The notes under the pieces: model-generated | Database searches by the model: none | What the model saw: only the letters and a program-made list of their open reading frames with translations | Told to the model about the DNA's origin: nothing | In this document: positions 21,684-31,156 of the stretch, one piece after another | Layout of the letters: every line of letters begins with the position of its first letter | Position numbering within the stretch: position 1 is the stretch's first letter | Assembly: GCA_015179125.1 (NCBI GenBank) | Contig: WHVA01000468.1 | Location: 1 to 64,000, forward strand | Direction: 5' to 3' | DNA length: 64,000 nucleotides | Source of the DNA: Gautieria morchelliformis | Taxonomy: Eukaryota; Basidiomycota; Agaricomycetes; Gomphales; Gomphaceae | Program-made: the position numbers and the translations under genes

Positions 21684-24600
21684 ATGGGCCCTCTGCCATT
21701 TAAAAGCAGTTCGGGCCGCGTGGTGAAGCCAAGCGCGGCGCTTCTGGATCCGAGTAATGCGGCGAAAGTCCCAGGCCAGCCTCACGGCACTAGGAGGCTG
21801 GGGGAAGCAAAGGAACCTAAAAGGAAGAAACCTAAACCTACCGTTGCCAAACCTACCGGTAAGCAAAAGGACAAGGAGGTTCCAGTGCCTGTCCCCGCCC
21901 CGGGTGTGTGACGTGATATTATGATTATATTGGGTTTATTAATAAGTACATCTAATTCAGTTTCAGCTGATCGAGCCTTACCCCCGGCAACTATCACTCA
22001 TGACGACACCCACCCGGAAGGGTGGCTGAAAGATCTAGATGGTATTGAGGTCTTACCCGACAGTTCAAAAATTTCCAAGGAACATACCTTAGATATACAG
22101 TTCTTTTTTGAGAACCGGCGCCAGGAAGAAGGCAAGAAAATCATGGACTGCAAGCTGTGTCGGTGTGTCACCGTGCGTGTGGGCGGTCGTGGCAGCCTCC
22201 CGGAATCTCATCATCGCTGACTTTGTCTGAACCCAGAAAACATGATCGGTCTAAGGTCAGTTTTGTGAACGATGTCAGCACCCTGCGATGCCACCTCCAG
22301 TTGATGCATGAGGTGAGTTTTTAGTCCATCCAAAATTCCCATTAGATATTTAACTACCCATTTAGGGAAAATACCAAGAGTGGTGTTCTAAGACTGGGTT
22401 TACCAACAAACTGCCGAATGCGGTTAGGCAAGCCAGGCTTGTGCAGAACAGTGTACTGACGACACACTTTGGACCGGCTCCCTCCCGGGTGACGGAAGCG
22501 GCTGTAGCTCCATATACCGATGAGACGTTTGTCCAGCTCGCAGTAGAGTGGATGATTGCGACCGATCAGGTATGTTCATCATATTGTCACTTGTATTCAT
22601 TGACTTATATTATGTGCATAGCCTATATCGGTGTTTGATAACCCGCGATTCAAAGAAATGCTCGAAATGGCATCTCGTGCCAAGGAGAAACTCAAGCTTC
22701 CTGGCCACAAGCTCGCCCGCAGCAAAGTCTTAGAGCTATTCCAGGGTCATTTGCGTGATCTCAAGAGAAGATTTAAGGTGAGTACAGACAATTATTCTGT
22801 AACCAACGTAACTACAACTCACGGACCAGGGCACCGATATTCGAGGTTTGATCTCCTGCACATGTGACGCATGGCAGGCCTCGAATGTCGATGGGTATTT
22901 TGCCGTCACCTGTCACTGGGTTGAAAAGGATTCGGGAGGTATAATGAGTCTCCAGAATTCTCTGGTTGGTTTTGTACGTGTCAACAGCGGCCATTCAGGT
23001 AAGCGGCTTGGACAAGTCCTGTTCAAAGTCTTAGACCGTGTTGGGGCTGTCCATAAGGTATGTTCCATGCCATTACACTCTCTCTAACTGACAGCCTATT
23101 CCTTTAGGTCGGGTGGGTGACCTGTGATAACGCCTCTAATAATACCATGATGATGGAGGAGTTGGCCCGACGCATCAAGGAGCGCACAGGACAATTGTTC
23201 TGCCCAGTAGAACGACGCATCCGGTATGTGCTTTTCTTTTCAACAAGTTATTTACATTTAACTATTGGTTATAGCTGTCTCGCGCACTCCATCAATCTTG
23301 CAACGCAAGCCCTTCTTGCCACGCACTCACACTCCCCGCATTACAATGCGGATAAGCCCGACGATAACATCCCAGACACCGAGGCATTGAAACGAGATGC
23401 TGTTGGACTTATCCGTGCGATTTGTGTCAAGGTATGTACACCCATTGCAGACTGTCCATGGGTACATTCTAACAACCATTCCTGTAAGCAGGAACGGTCT
23501 TCAGCCAAACACAAGGAAGTATACCGTATGCTCCAGGTCCAAAACCAGGTCGAGCAGCCGACCACCCTCTTACTCGACATGGTTGTATGCTGGTCATCTA
23601 CGTATATCATGCTCGACAGAGCATATTGAAACAAAGAGGTGTGTACTCACTACCAGTATATATCCATATGTACAAACGTGACCCTGTAGCATGTCAACCG
23701 GTTCGTGCTCGAAATCGCACACCTCGAGAAGGATCGCACGAAGTCCCTGAAACTCATGAAGCTGTCACTTACCCCAGGAGACTGGGACTCGGTGAAGGCC
23801 TTTATACAGCTCCTTCGGGTAAGTTTGTCCTGGCTATGAAACTAAATCATTTCTAAGCATCTCCCCTGTATCAGTTTGCTGATGCCACGCAGCATGAGTT
23901 CTCGGCTGAACAGTATCCTACGCTGTACCTTGCAATCCCAGGGTTAGAAGGTCTCCATACAGTGTGGTCCAGCCGCCTCATTGCACGGTCTGGATATGAC
24001 GAATTCCACGGACCACTTACTGCCGGCATCAATAAACTCGCCCAATACTATAACAGAACAGACGAATCACAAGCGTATATAATGGCTATGGGTGAGTAGC
24101 ATATATACAAGTAGTCCCTGCATACTAACACATTGGATGGCAGTGCTTCACCCTGAACAAAAAATGACACATTTCGAAAAACACTGGGGAAATGAACTGG
24201 TGGACAGGGTGACACAAACAGTCAAAGCTATTGTGAGTCACCTATTGTTTGGTCTATTATTCCACTCACTGGTCCTGCAGTTCAAGGAGCGTTGGGATGC
24301 ATCAAGGGCTGCACCCAAACCATCCAATGCAGTCCCTAACCTGAAGAAACGTCGGTTCCAGGATCTACTGGGTGCACTGAGTGGCGATGAAGAAGAAGAC
24401 GCACCGGCTCGTTTGGTGCCTGCATCCAGCTTCTCCAGCGACATGTCAGACAGCGAAAGCCCCTGGCTCCAGGCATACCGAGGGTGCATTGGACCAGTGG
24501 AGCCGATTCCCGATGGGATGGGGCTAATTGAGTGGTGGGGGGTAAGCCTTATATATATTCATTGATTAGATGAGATCGCTGATGCAAGCCTAGTGCCACA

Positions 24601-24938
24601 AACGCCTTTTCCCTATTTGGGCCTCGCTGGCATATGATTACCTTCCAATCATGGCCTCCTCGGTGTCGAGTGAACGTGCGTTCTCCAGCTCGGGTATCAC
24701 GATCAGCAAGCGGCGTAACCGCTTGAAAGGTGATGTAGTGGAGGCCCTGCAGGTAATCAAATGTGCTCTACGAAACGACTTACTCACTCGGGATCCGGCA
24801 CCCATGTCCTCGCTCAAGTTTGATCTCCTTGGTGACAGAAAAATGGCGGCTGGGTCCGGTGATGGTTCTATTGATCTAGATTTAGACAGCGACTGTGACA
24901 TTGAACTAGACAACCTCCTGAATGAGGAGGTTGTCTAG
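21684..24938 (+). CDS. hAT-family transposase
   Basis: The gene has about ten exons. The first runs from ATG 21684 to a donor near 21902, then an intron with acceptor near 21958. A BED-type zinc finger is suggested by CKLC and LRCHLQLMH (about 22150-22310). The catalytic region has VTCDNASNN (about 23118-23144, first Asp) and CLAHSINLA after an intron at about 23225-23275. The C-terminal dimerisation domain is clear: ASSVSSERAFSSSGITISKR and RNRLKGDVVEALQVIKCALR (about 24650-24790). It stops at 24936-24938. The breaks in the open frames coincide with GT…AG introns, so I see no certain lesion. The stop codon lies inside a perfect 14-bp hairpin. Confidence 0.85.
24906..24938 (+). repeat. Perfect hairpin over the hAT stop codon
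   Basis: The arms CTAGACAACCTCCT and AGGAGGTTGTCTAG (14 bp each) are separated by GAATG. The right arm ends with the transposase TAG. Confidence 0.95.
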
Positions 24939-25132
24939 TTGTTGAATTTAATATGACACTATGGTCAGGTAAATACATGCATGTGCAGCATCCCCTTCGA
25001 TGACTTCCCACACCCACAGGCCCAGGCTCAAGCCCGAGCCTGGCCCGAGCCCTGGTCGGGCTTGGGCTCGGGCTGGGCTTAGAATTCGTCGAGCCCAAGC
25101 CCGGCCCGAGCCCGGAAGACACTACTCGCTTG

Positions 25133-25567
25133 GAAGTCAAGCCTGGAGTGCCTCTGATGCTGTTGCGCAATTTGGATCAGAGGCAAGGACTATGCAATGG
25201 GACAAGGCTGCGGTTGGTGAGGATGAACATTAGAGTGTTGGAGGTCAGGATCATCTCAGGTCCACGTGCAGGAAATATTGCTTTCATCCCCAGGATCATC
25301 ATTAAGCCATCAGAGGGAGAATTGCCATTTGTGCTGCAAAGGAGGCAGTTTCCAGTGCGTTTGGCATATGCAATGACTATCAACAAGTCTCAGGGACAGT
25401 CTTTGGGTATGGTTGGGCTGGACCTGAGATATCCAGTGTTTGGACATGGTCAATTGTATGTTGGTGTATCAAGGGGGACCAACTGGAACAGGGTTAAGGT
25501 CTTGCTTGAGCAGGGTGTGCAAACCAAAAATATTGTATATGAAGATGTATTGCTTAGAGCTCCTTGA
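25133..25567 (+). pseudogene. Helitron Pif1-like helicase, C-terminal fragment
   Basis: The frame begins EVKPGVPLMLLRNLDQRQGL and carries the late helicase motifs QFPVRLAYAMTINKSQGQSL and GHGQLYVGVSRGTNWNRV. These are the conserved end of the Pif1-family helicase of RepHel proteins. It stops at TGA 25565-25567. The 20 bp left of the hAT add the preceding LPPARL in frame. The Rep (HUH) domain and the N-terminal helicase motifs are absent, so this copy cannot transpose itself, although its 3' terminus looks intact. Confidence 0.9.
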
Positions 25568-25655
25568 ACTGTGACATTCACTTCCCTGATACAATTTACT
25601 TAGTATACTTTTTCTTGATGCAAGTATTTATTGTCTCAATGCCTGTGAATTTACT

Positions 25656-25778
25656 GATGCGTTTGACCTTACCGATGCGTTTGACCTTACCGATGCGTTT
25701 GACCTTACCGATGCGTTTGACCTTACCGATGCGTTTGACCTTACCGATGCGTTTGACCTTACCGATGCGTTTGACCTA
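25656..25778 (+). repeat. 18-bp minisatellite near the Helitron 3' end
   Basis: About 6.8 nearly perfect copies of GATGCGTTTGACCTTACC start at 25656, 25674, 25692, 25710, 25728, 25746 and 25764. It lies between the helicase stop and the terminal hairpin. Subterminal minisatellites of this kind are common in Helitrons. Confidence 0.95.
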
Positions 25779-25782
25779 AACC

Positions 25783-25810
25783 CCCGCGCTTCGCGCGGGT
25801 ACCCACCTAG
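25783..25810 (+). repeat. Helitron 3' terminal hairpin and CTAG end
   Basis: The stem CCCGCGC/GCGCGGG has a TTC loop. It is followed by TACCCACCTAG and then T at 25811. It marks where Helitron replication would stop. Confidence 0.85.
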
Positions 25811-27666
25811 TGGAGTTATGTATTTCCACGGGCAGCCGATGGACAGCTGCTGAGTCAGCTGGGTGTTCGGGCTTCGCTTCGCTCGGATGGCACAGGACAA
25901 GAAGTACATTACAGACAGGACAGGACAACATTACAGAAGACCAAAGCAAACGCCAAACACAGCCAACACCAAGCAAAGCAAATCAAGTACAAAAAAACAA
26001 AGCAAAAACGAAACCAAAATTTGCAAAACACCCTGCAGGGTGACCTCCACGATCGACTTCTCTTCGACCAGTAGTTTTCTGGATTTCTCAAACGAAAAGA
26101 AATCCGTACATCATCCGATGTACGGATTTCTTTTCGTTTGAGAAACCCGGACGTTACCTGACTATAGGCGGGTGAATGCGTCCCCAACCATCCCGACTAG
26201 ACTTCCCTGTGATTCCGCGGGCTAGACGTCAGAGCACATGAGTCACGATACACAGCGGCGCAGACAGAGAGGAGCCGATGTCATGCGCACACTGGGGGAA
26301 AGGATCACGTACCTGGTCATTCTGACCAGCCTCTGCCGCAGCGGCATCTCCAACTGGCCGCCCGCAGTCGCAACCCGGACGTTGCCTCACTATAGGTGGG
26401 TGTATGGGTGGGAGTGTTAACTGCCGCCACCGTCGGGAGGTGGTACGTCTGCAAGGGCTCCGCGAAATAAAAAAGACAATGTCATGGTGGATGGAGGAGA
26501 ACATGAACATGCATCATGTACTCACGTCTGGCGTCGGTGGGCCAGGCAAACCCCACTGCTGTGGGTGGCGAATCTGAGGGAGCGTTAGCTCCCTCGGGTG
26601 GGGAGGCTGTAGGTCTGGCACCGCTCTCAGTTCAAGAAGGGAGCGCGCGTGATATTTGTGTACTCACATCAAGTGCCTGGGGACACAGCGAGTCCCAGTG
26701 TTGCGGCGGCTGGATGCGAGGGAGGGTCAGGTCCCCAACCGACGGTGGCCGCGAGGGCTGCTAAGACTGGGCAGCATCTGCACGTGCTGTCAGTTCCAGC
26801 AGTGGGAGCAGGACAACGGTACTCACGTTGAGGTTGACGCGATGGGACATTGTAGTCGTAGTCAAGGTATGAGTGGCAAGTGGTTGGGTGGCAGGGCGGA
26901 ACAAAGGAACTTATATTCGAGCAAATACGGCATTGTTCCCAAAACGGATGCCGTAAAAAGATAGGCGGGGCTCGCTAGAGCGCCGCGTACGAATCCCGGG
27001 CCGTTGATGGTGGTTCCGTGTGAAAATTACACTCAACTTCACAGTAAGCATTCTCGCAGCCTGTTTAAATATCGTTCCGCTTTCTGTTTCGCTTCTCTGA
27101 GAATTGTCCTGCCTCGACGGTCGATGCTCAAAAAAGGGCATTACTGGTAGGTTGTCCCCGGTACACAAAGCTTCAGCTCCAGACCGAAGAATCTGCGCTC
27201 AGTCCTTCCCACGCTCTACTAGTTTATATGGGGAAGTCGTCTCGACCCAGATCATTGAGGCTGTGTGCGATTAGTTATACCATTTCCTGCAAACACTCCC
27301 GCCTAATAGAAGGCTAATTGGCGCTGGTGAATTTTTTCCATCAAATGATCAATTGATCATGACCTTAGGTGAAAAGCCTGTTCTACTTGCCTCAGAGGGT
27401 GTGGCGGCAGAGCGCCATCGATTCCTCAGGTGCGCTGATATGTCTTTGTCTGCTGGGTAGCTCAGTGACGAGCTGCACTTAGCGCTTGGGCCCGGGTGAC
27501 CGCTGACTTCTGTTATCTTCGCTCAATTCCGTTTGACGTCGCTTATATTAGCGAGCTGTTTCGGGAATTTAAGGCCCACCCATAGGATTGCCTTTTCGAG
27601 CGACACGCAAAAATAGCAATTAGCGCCATGTCTGTCCTTTTCGAATGAGTGCGATATCCTCCCGGG
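25811..27666. other. Degenerate region without a recognised gene
   Basis: Right of the Helitron end I see an A-rich tract with AAGCAAA repeats (25920-26040), a perfect hairpin (26084-26145) and a direct repeat ACCCGGACGTTRCCT-ACTATAGG at 26145 and 26373. GTACTCAC then recurs at 26518, 26660 and 26819. On the minus strand these are GTGAGTAC donor-like sites following similar GC-rich blocks, which might be a decayed multi-exon gene starting near 26850. From 26900 to 27660 nothing is recognised. An A-box-like TAGCTCAGT (near 27458) has no matching B box. Confidence 0.4.
26084..26145. repeat. 29-bp perfect inverted repeat
   Basis: Two 29-base arms (26084-26112 and 26117-26145), containing AAACGAAAAGAAATCCGTAC, flank a 4-base loop ATCC. 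No mismatch is seen. It could be a hairpin-type MITE remnant or a fold-back duplication. Confidence 0.95.
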
Positions 27667-28441
27667 ATGGCCGAGTCGCCTGCCCTCGTCCATCCTGTCC
27701 CCAAGATGGAGCATCTTGCCCGTGCGCTGTTCCCCACCCGACTCTCAGCTCGCCCCACTGTAAGTACCCGCCGCGATCACTTACGCCAGTTTTACCATTC
27801 TCATCTTGATCAATACATTCAGCCATGCCCAACAACATCCGTCCAAGGCTCTTCGGAAACACAATGACGGTCGGTTACAGCCCTATCCATATCGCCTTCG
27901 TCCATCCATCTGCCGCCACCGCCACCGCACATCACCTTATCTGAACTTTCTCTCAGAAGAAACTAACTTCATTTGCGGCGTCCCTGACTGACGACAAGCA
28001 GACCGGACAGGTATGTGCTTACTTATGACGGTCAAAGAGAACGATTTTCTTAATGGCACCTATTAGCAACCTGTGGCATTGTCCTCAAAGTCCGCAGTGA
28101 AGGCACCGCCTGAGGCACTGGAGGCACTGTTTTCTTCAAAATCTAATCCCACACGTCTGCCTGGTAAGTCGTCGTTGGGGACCTTCGCGTCGAAGCTAAC
28201 ATAGCATCATCTATTTCAGGCAGCGCCTCGGCCAGCCGTGAAAAGCCGCCAGAGTCGTCACTCGAAAGAGGACAGAGAGGACGGCCACAAGCAGTGTGGC
28301 TGCTGTCTACCATTACTTACGTGCTCTGATGTCTAGCCCGCGCCGCCCCGGCACAAGACAGATGCCGACCTCAAGAAAAGATCTTGGGGGGCGATGAGAG
28401 GGAAGACCCAAACGCAGGGTCGCGATGACCCGGACACATAG
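27667..28441 (+). CDS. Small disordered protein, five exons (unknown)
   Basis: The model is 27667-27759, 27957-28010, 28067-28163, 28220-28293 and 28337-28441, with GTAAGT, GTATGT, GTAAGT and GTGTGG donors and AG acceptors. The phases agree at every junction and the frame closes at TAG 28439-28441, giving about 140 residues. It starts MAESPALVHPVPKMEHLARA and ends in a basic, Gly/Asp-rich tail with KTDADLKKRSWGAMRG. It is Pro/Ser/Lys-rich, with no signal peptide, membrane segment or known domain. The in-phase splicing argues for a real gene; the function is unknown. The first intron (197 bp) is long for this genome. Confidence 0.55.
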
Positions 28442-29153
28442 CTACTAACCTCCAATATCGAACTGATAGTGAATAGTGAACCCTACTATAGTATAACATT
28501 CCTAGTAGTACCAGTAGTCTCCTATGAGCAAAGCACTTCATAATTACTCGCAGAGCTCCTTCAAGTCGGAATAGTATTCATCCAGTCACAGAGCTTCGCA
28601 GGAATCCCGGGGTTCATGGAATATGTGGTGGCGTCCGATTGCCCGCGAACTTCCAACTGACAAAGCTTCCTCCGTGTCCCTTCAGTGACAAAGCTCCTGG
28701 GCCCCAGAAGTGGATGAGGACGATGCGGTTCTGATATGGAACGCGAATCATCTGTTGGATGCGATGCTTGGAAAAGCGCAGGACGCAAATGCAACTAAGA
28801 GCGGGGACACTGTTATAAACCGGCAGTAATGCTCGGGTCCACTGGCATATGTGGGATCCCATGTTATATCTGTTGTACATAGAGTAGCAGGCGCTTTGTC
28901 AGGCACCATCAAGCCCATTTTGGGACTAACAAGCGTGACGTCACTGGCAGGCCAGCTGCAGTAGTGTTCTCATAGCTCCTCAGCACAACTTGAAGCTTGA
29001 AAGCCAGGGGACAACAGTACTACTTCCATGCGCCGCACAAACCTGCTCTGAACACCTCACTTTCCTTTGGCCTAGCTCGTACCATCTGCTGCCTACTACT
29101 TCACTCTACGATCCAGTAACGATATCTCACGATTTACGACCTGTTCTTTGGAC
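28442..29153. other. Intergenic region
   Basis: No gene or repeat is recognised. It should hold the 3' end of the small gene and the promoter of the DUF4203 gene. A CTCCTCAGCACAACTT…CTTCACTC pyrimidine-rich stretch before 29154 is typical of a fungal core promoter. Confidence 0.4.
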
Positions 29154-30961
29154 ATGAATTCATCAGTAGAGGGTATTACCCGTAAGTGCTTCAATAAACT
29201 ATTACTGTTTCCTGAATTTCCTGACGGTTTGCGTATGCAAGTCACATACCTCCTACCTTCTCCTTACTTCCTCGTCTACTCGATACCTCTGCTCCTTGCC
29301 TCGGTGCTCCTGACGTTCGCTGGTGCATTTCTTACACTATATCGTACATCCTCCTTTGCGCCGCAGGTTCCTGTTGAATCTTTCCGTGGTCAGTATGATA
29401 TGGAGGTCGAGAGTAAGTCGAAGATGAAGGTCTGGTGGCGTTTGGAAGGTGGGGTTGGAGGTTTAGCAAGCGGTTGGGTATTTGGAGGTGAGGCCATTCA
29501 TGATTCCACTATTTCACTACCACTAACCCATTTCGTCACCATAGCCTATCTTGCTACCTCCTTATCGTTATTGATTATGAACCGTACCTCTAGTGCCCCT
29601 CTGACCCCCGCAGTTTTCTTTGTCATTCATCTGATCTCCTCCCTCCTCTTCACCTTCGTAAGTGGCCGGTTCAGATTAGCCGCTCTCGCTTGCACTGGCC
29701 TTGCTGGTGGGGTGTCGTTTGCGCTTATCCTGGCCGTCGTTCTTCACCCCACGCTCCTCACTCGGCTCATCTTCGTCGCCATCCTCACCTCCTTTTTCGT
29801 CATTGCAACTCTCCTTCCGATTTCTCAGACGCAGCATCGTGCCGTTCGCTTCGCGGCAGCATCGACCGGTGCGTTTGGCACTACCATGTCTATCGCTGTA
29901 CTGGCCCACGTTCTTCCCTGGGCCAATGTCTGGGAGCGTCTGTGGATGCCGATCAGTATCACGAATGACTGGGGCACGAACGCGGAGCGCGGTTTAAGCG
30001 CGGCTGCATGTATACTCCTCGTGGGAGGCACCGTGTCTGACTGGGCCCTCAAGAGGACATTTGGAGAGAATCCGGATCAGGTTTGTAATCGATGATGCTT
30101 CCGGCCTCAATTTTGACATATGTCGAATGCTGTCAGAAATGGGATGCTTATCTGGCCCAATATGCTGCAACTCTTCCCCATCTAAAGGGCCGCGCGGGCA
30201 CGTTCCAGCCCGTTCGCTCTCTTTGGGAGCGGATTTTTCATCCCGCCCGCTCCATGCCCGCCATATTTCCTTCCGAACCTGATTTCAAACGCAAACCCTC
30301 ATTCGACGATGCTGCAGCTCATCCGAGGGCAACGAAACTACCTCGCAAACGTTCAGATGTTAAATTCCAGCCTCTTGGCGGTTATTCAAATTCGGAATCG
30401 GAGTCGGAATCGGAATGGGACCGTGAAGTTCCTCTGCGTGGATATGTTCCCCCACGGAAACCATGGGTGCAGAGGCAGTCCATCTCATCAACGTCATTGT
30501 CGGGAGCCACCCTCTATGATAATGATGCTAGCACAGAGAAGGGGCATGCGGGAAACAAACGTGTGAGCTCTCCACGGGTGACCAAGCTTGAGAGTTACTC
30601 GGACTCTGAGGGCGAAGACATCACGACGCCGCATTCAACGCCGCTAACGCGCTCCAAGTCTCACCGTGACGAGCCGGGCTGGAAGCCCGAATTTCTCTCG
30701 CGTCCAGAGCATGAGCCGGAGTCAGCTACTGTCACGTCGTCAGCCACTGCCGCGGCGGTGTCTAATAATATCCCGCATGGTGCTGTGCCATTGACGCCAA
30801 GCCTCATCCACGCAATCGATAGGATTGCGATCGCTCAGGGCGAAGCGTACGGGTATAATTCCCCTCCCCCACTATCACCCACTGGATTGCCACGGGAAGA
30901 GTCCGATGATAATTGGAAGCGATTTTGGAATCGTGTTCAAGAAAAGGCTCATGACTCCTAG
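29154..30961 (+). CDS. DUF4203/TMEM198-like multi-pass membrane protein
   Basis: The model is 29154-29181, 29242-29487, 29545-30080 and 30137-30961. Introns 1 and 2 (60 and 57 bp) are multiples of three and carry GTAAGT/GTGAGG donors and CTGAC/CTAAC branch sites, so they hide in an open frame. The start is the ATG at 29154. The first half has about seven hydrophobic segments (such as LLASVLLTFAGAFLTLY, LISSLLFTFVSGRF, FALILAVVL, FVAILTSFFVIATLL, AACILLVGG), the pattern of DUF4203 proteins. The C-terminal 270 residues are cytosolic and disordered, with SESESESEWD and SYSDSEGED phosphorylation-like sites, ending WKRFWNRVQEKAHDS. The transported substrate, if any, is unknown. Confidence 0.75.
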
Positions 30962-31156
30962 TTCCTGAGAAGGGATTGTATCATTTATCATTATCTTTTC
31001 ACGACCTCTCATGATTATTAGCATTTGTTGTATGTTGGACGACCTACTGATGAACTACATAAGGATATGACAGGGTAGCAAGCTACATGAGCGACCGATA
31101 GCAAGGGCAGACTTAACAGAGCAAGAAAACTGAAGAGAATTGAGAAATACATGCAA
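30962..31156. other. Convergent 3' intergenic region
   Basis: A short spacer of 195 bp between two convergent genes. No repeat or ORF of note. Confidence 0.6.

Larger units (their letters stand above)
21432..25124 (+). mobile_element. hAT transposon (apparently intact)
   Basis: It is flanked by the perfect 8-bp duplication CTCGCTTG (21424-21431, 25125-25132). The terminal inverted repeats start TAGTGTTCTCCGGGCTTGGG on the left and TAGTGTCTTCCGGGCTCGGG on the right. Both ends carry about 100 bp of GGGCT/AGCCC-rich subterminal repeats. One multi-exon transposase gene fills the middle. It is inserted in the Helitron helicase. Confidence 0.96.
21412..25810 (+). mobile_element. Helitron 3' remnant (split by hAT)
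   Basis: The left part is only 20 bp (21412-21431). The right part is 25125-25810. Joined across the hAT insertion they read through the C-terminal part of a Pif1-type Helitron helicase. The 3' terminus is diagnostic: a 7-bp perfect hairpin CCCGCGC-TTC-GCGCGGG (25783-25799), 11 bases, then CTAG at 25807-25810 followed by T. Helitrons typically end in a short hairpin and CTRR and insert between A and T. The rest of the Helitron lies beyond element X or is lost. Confidence 0.85.

Noticed and set aside
27440-27530. tRNA gene
   Set aside because: An A-box-like GGGTAGCTCAGT is present, but there is no B box and no acceptor stem.
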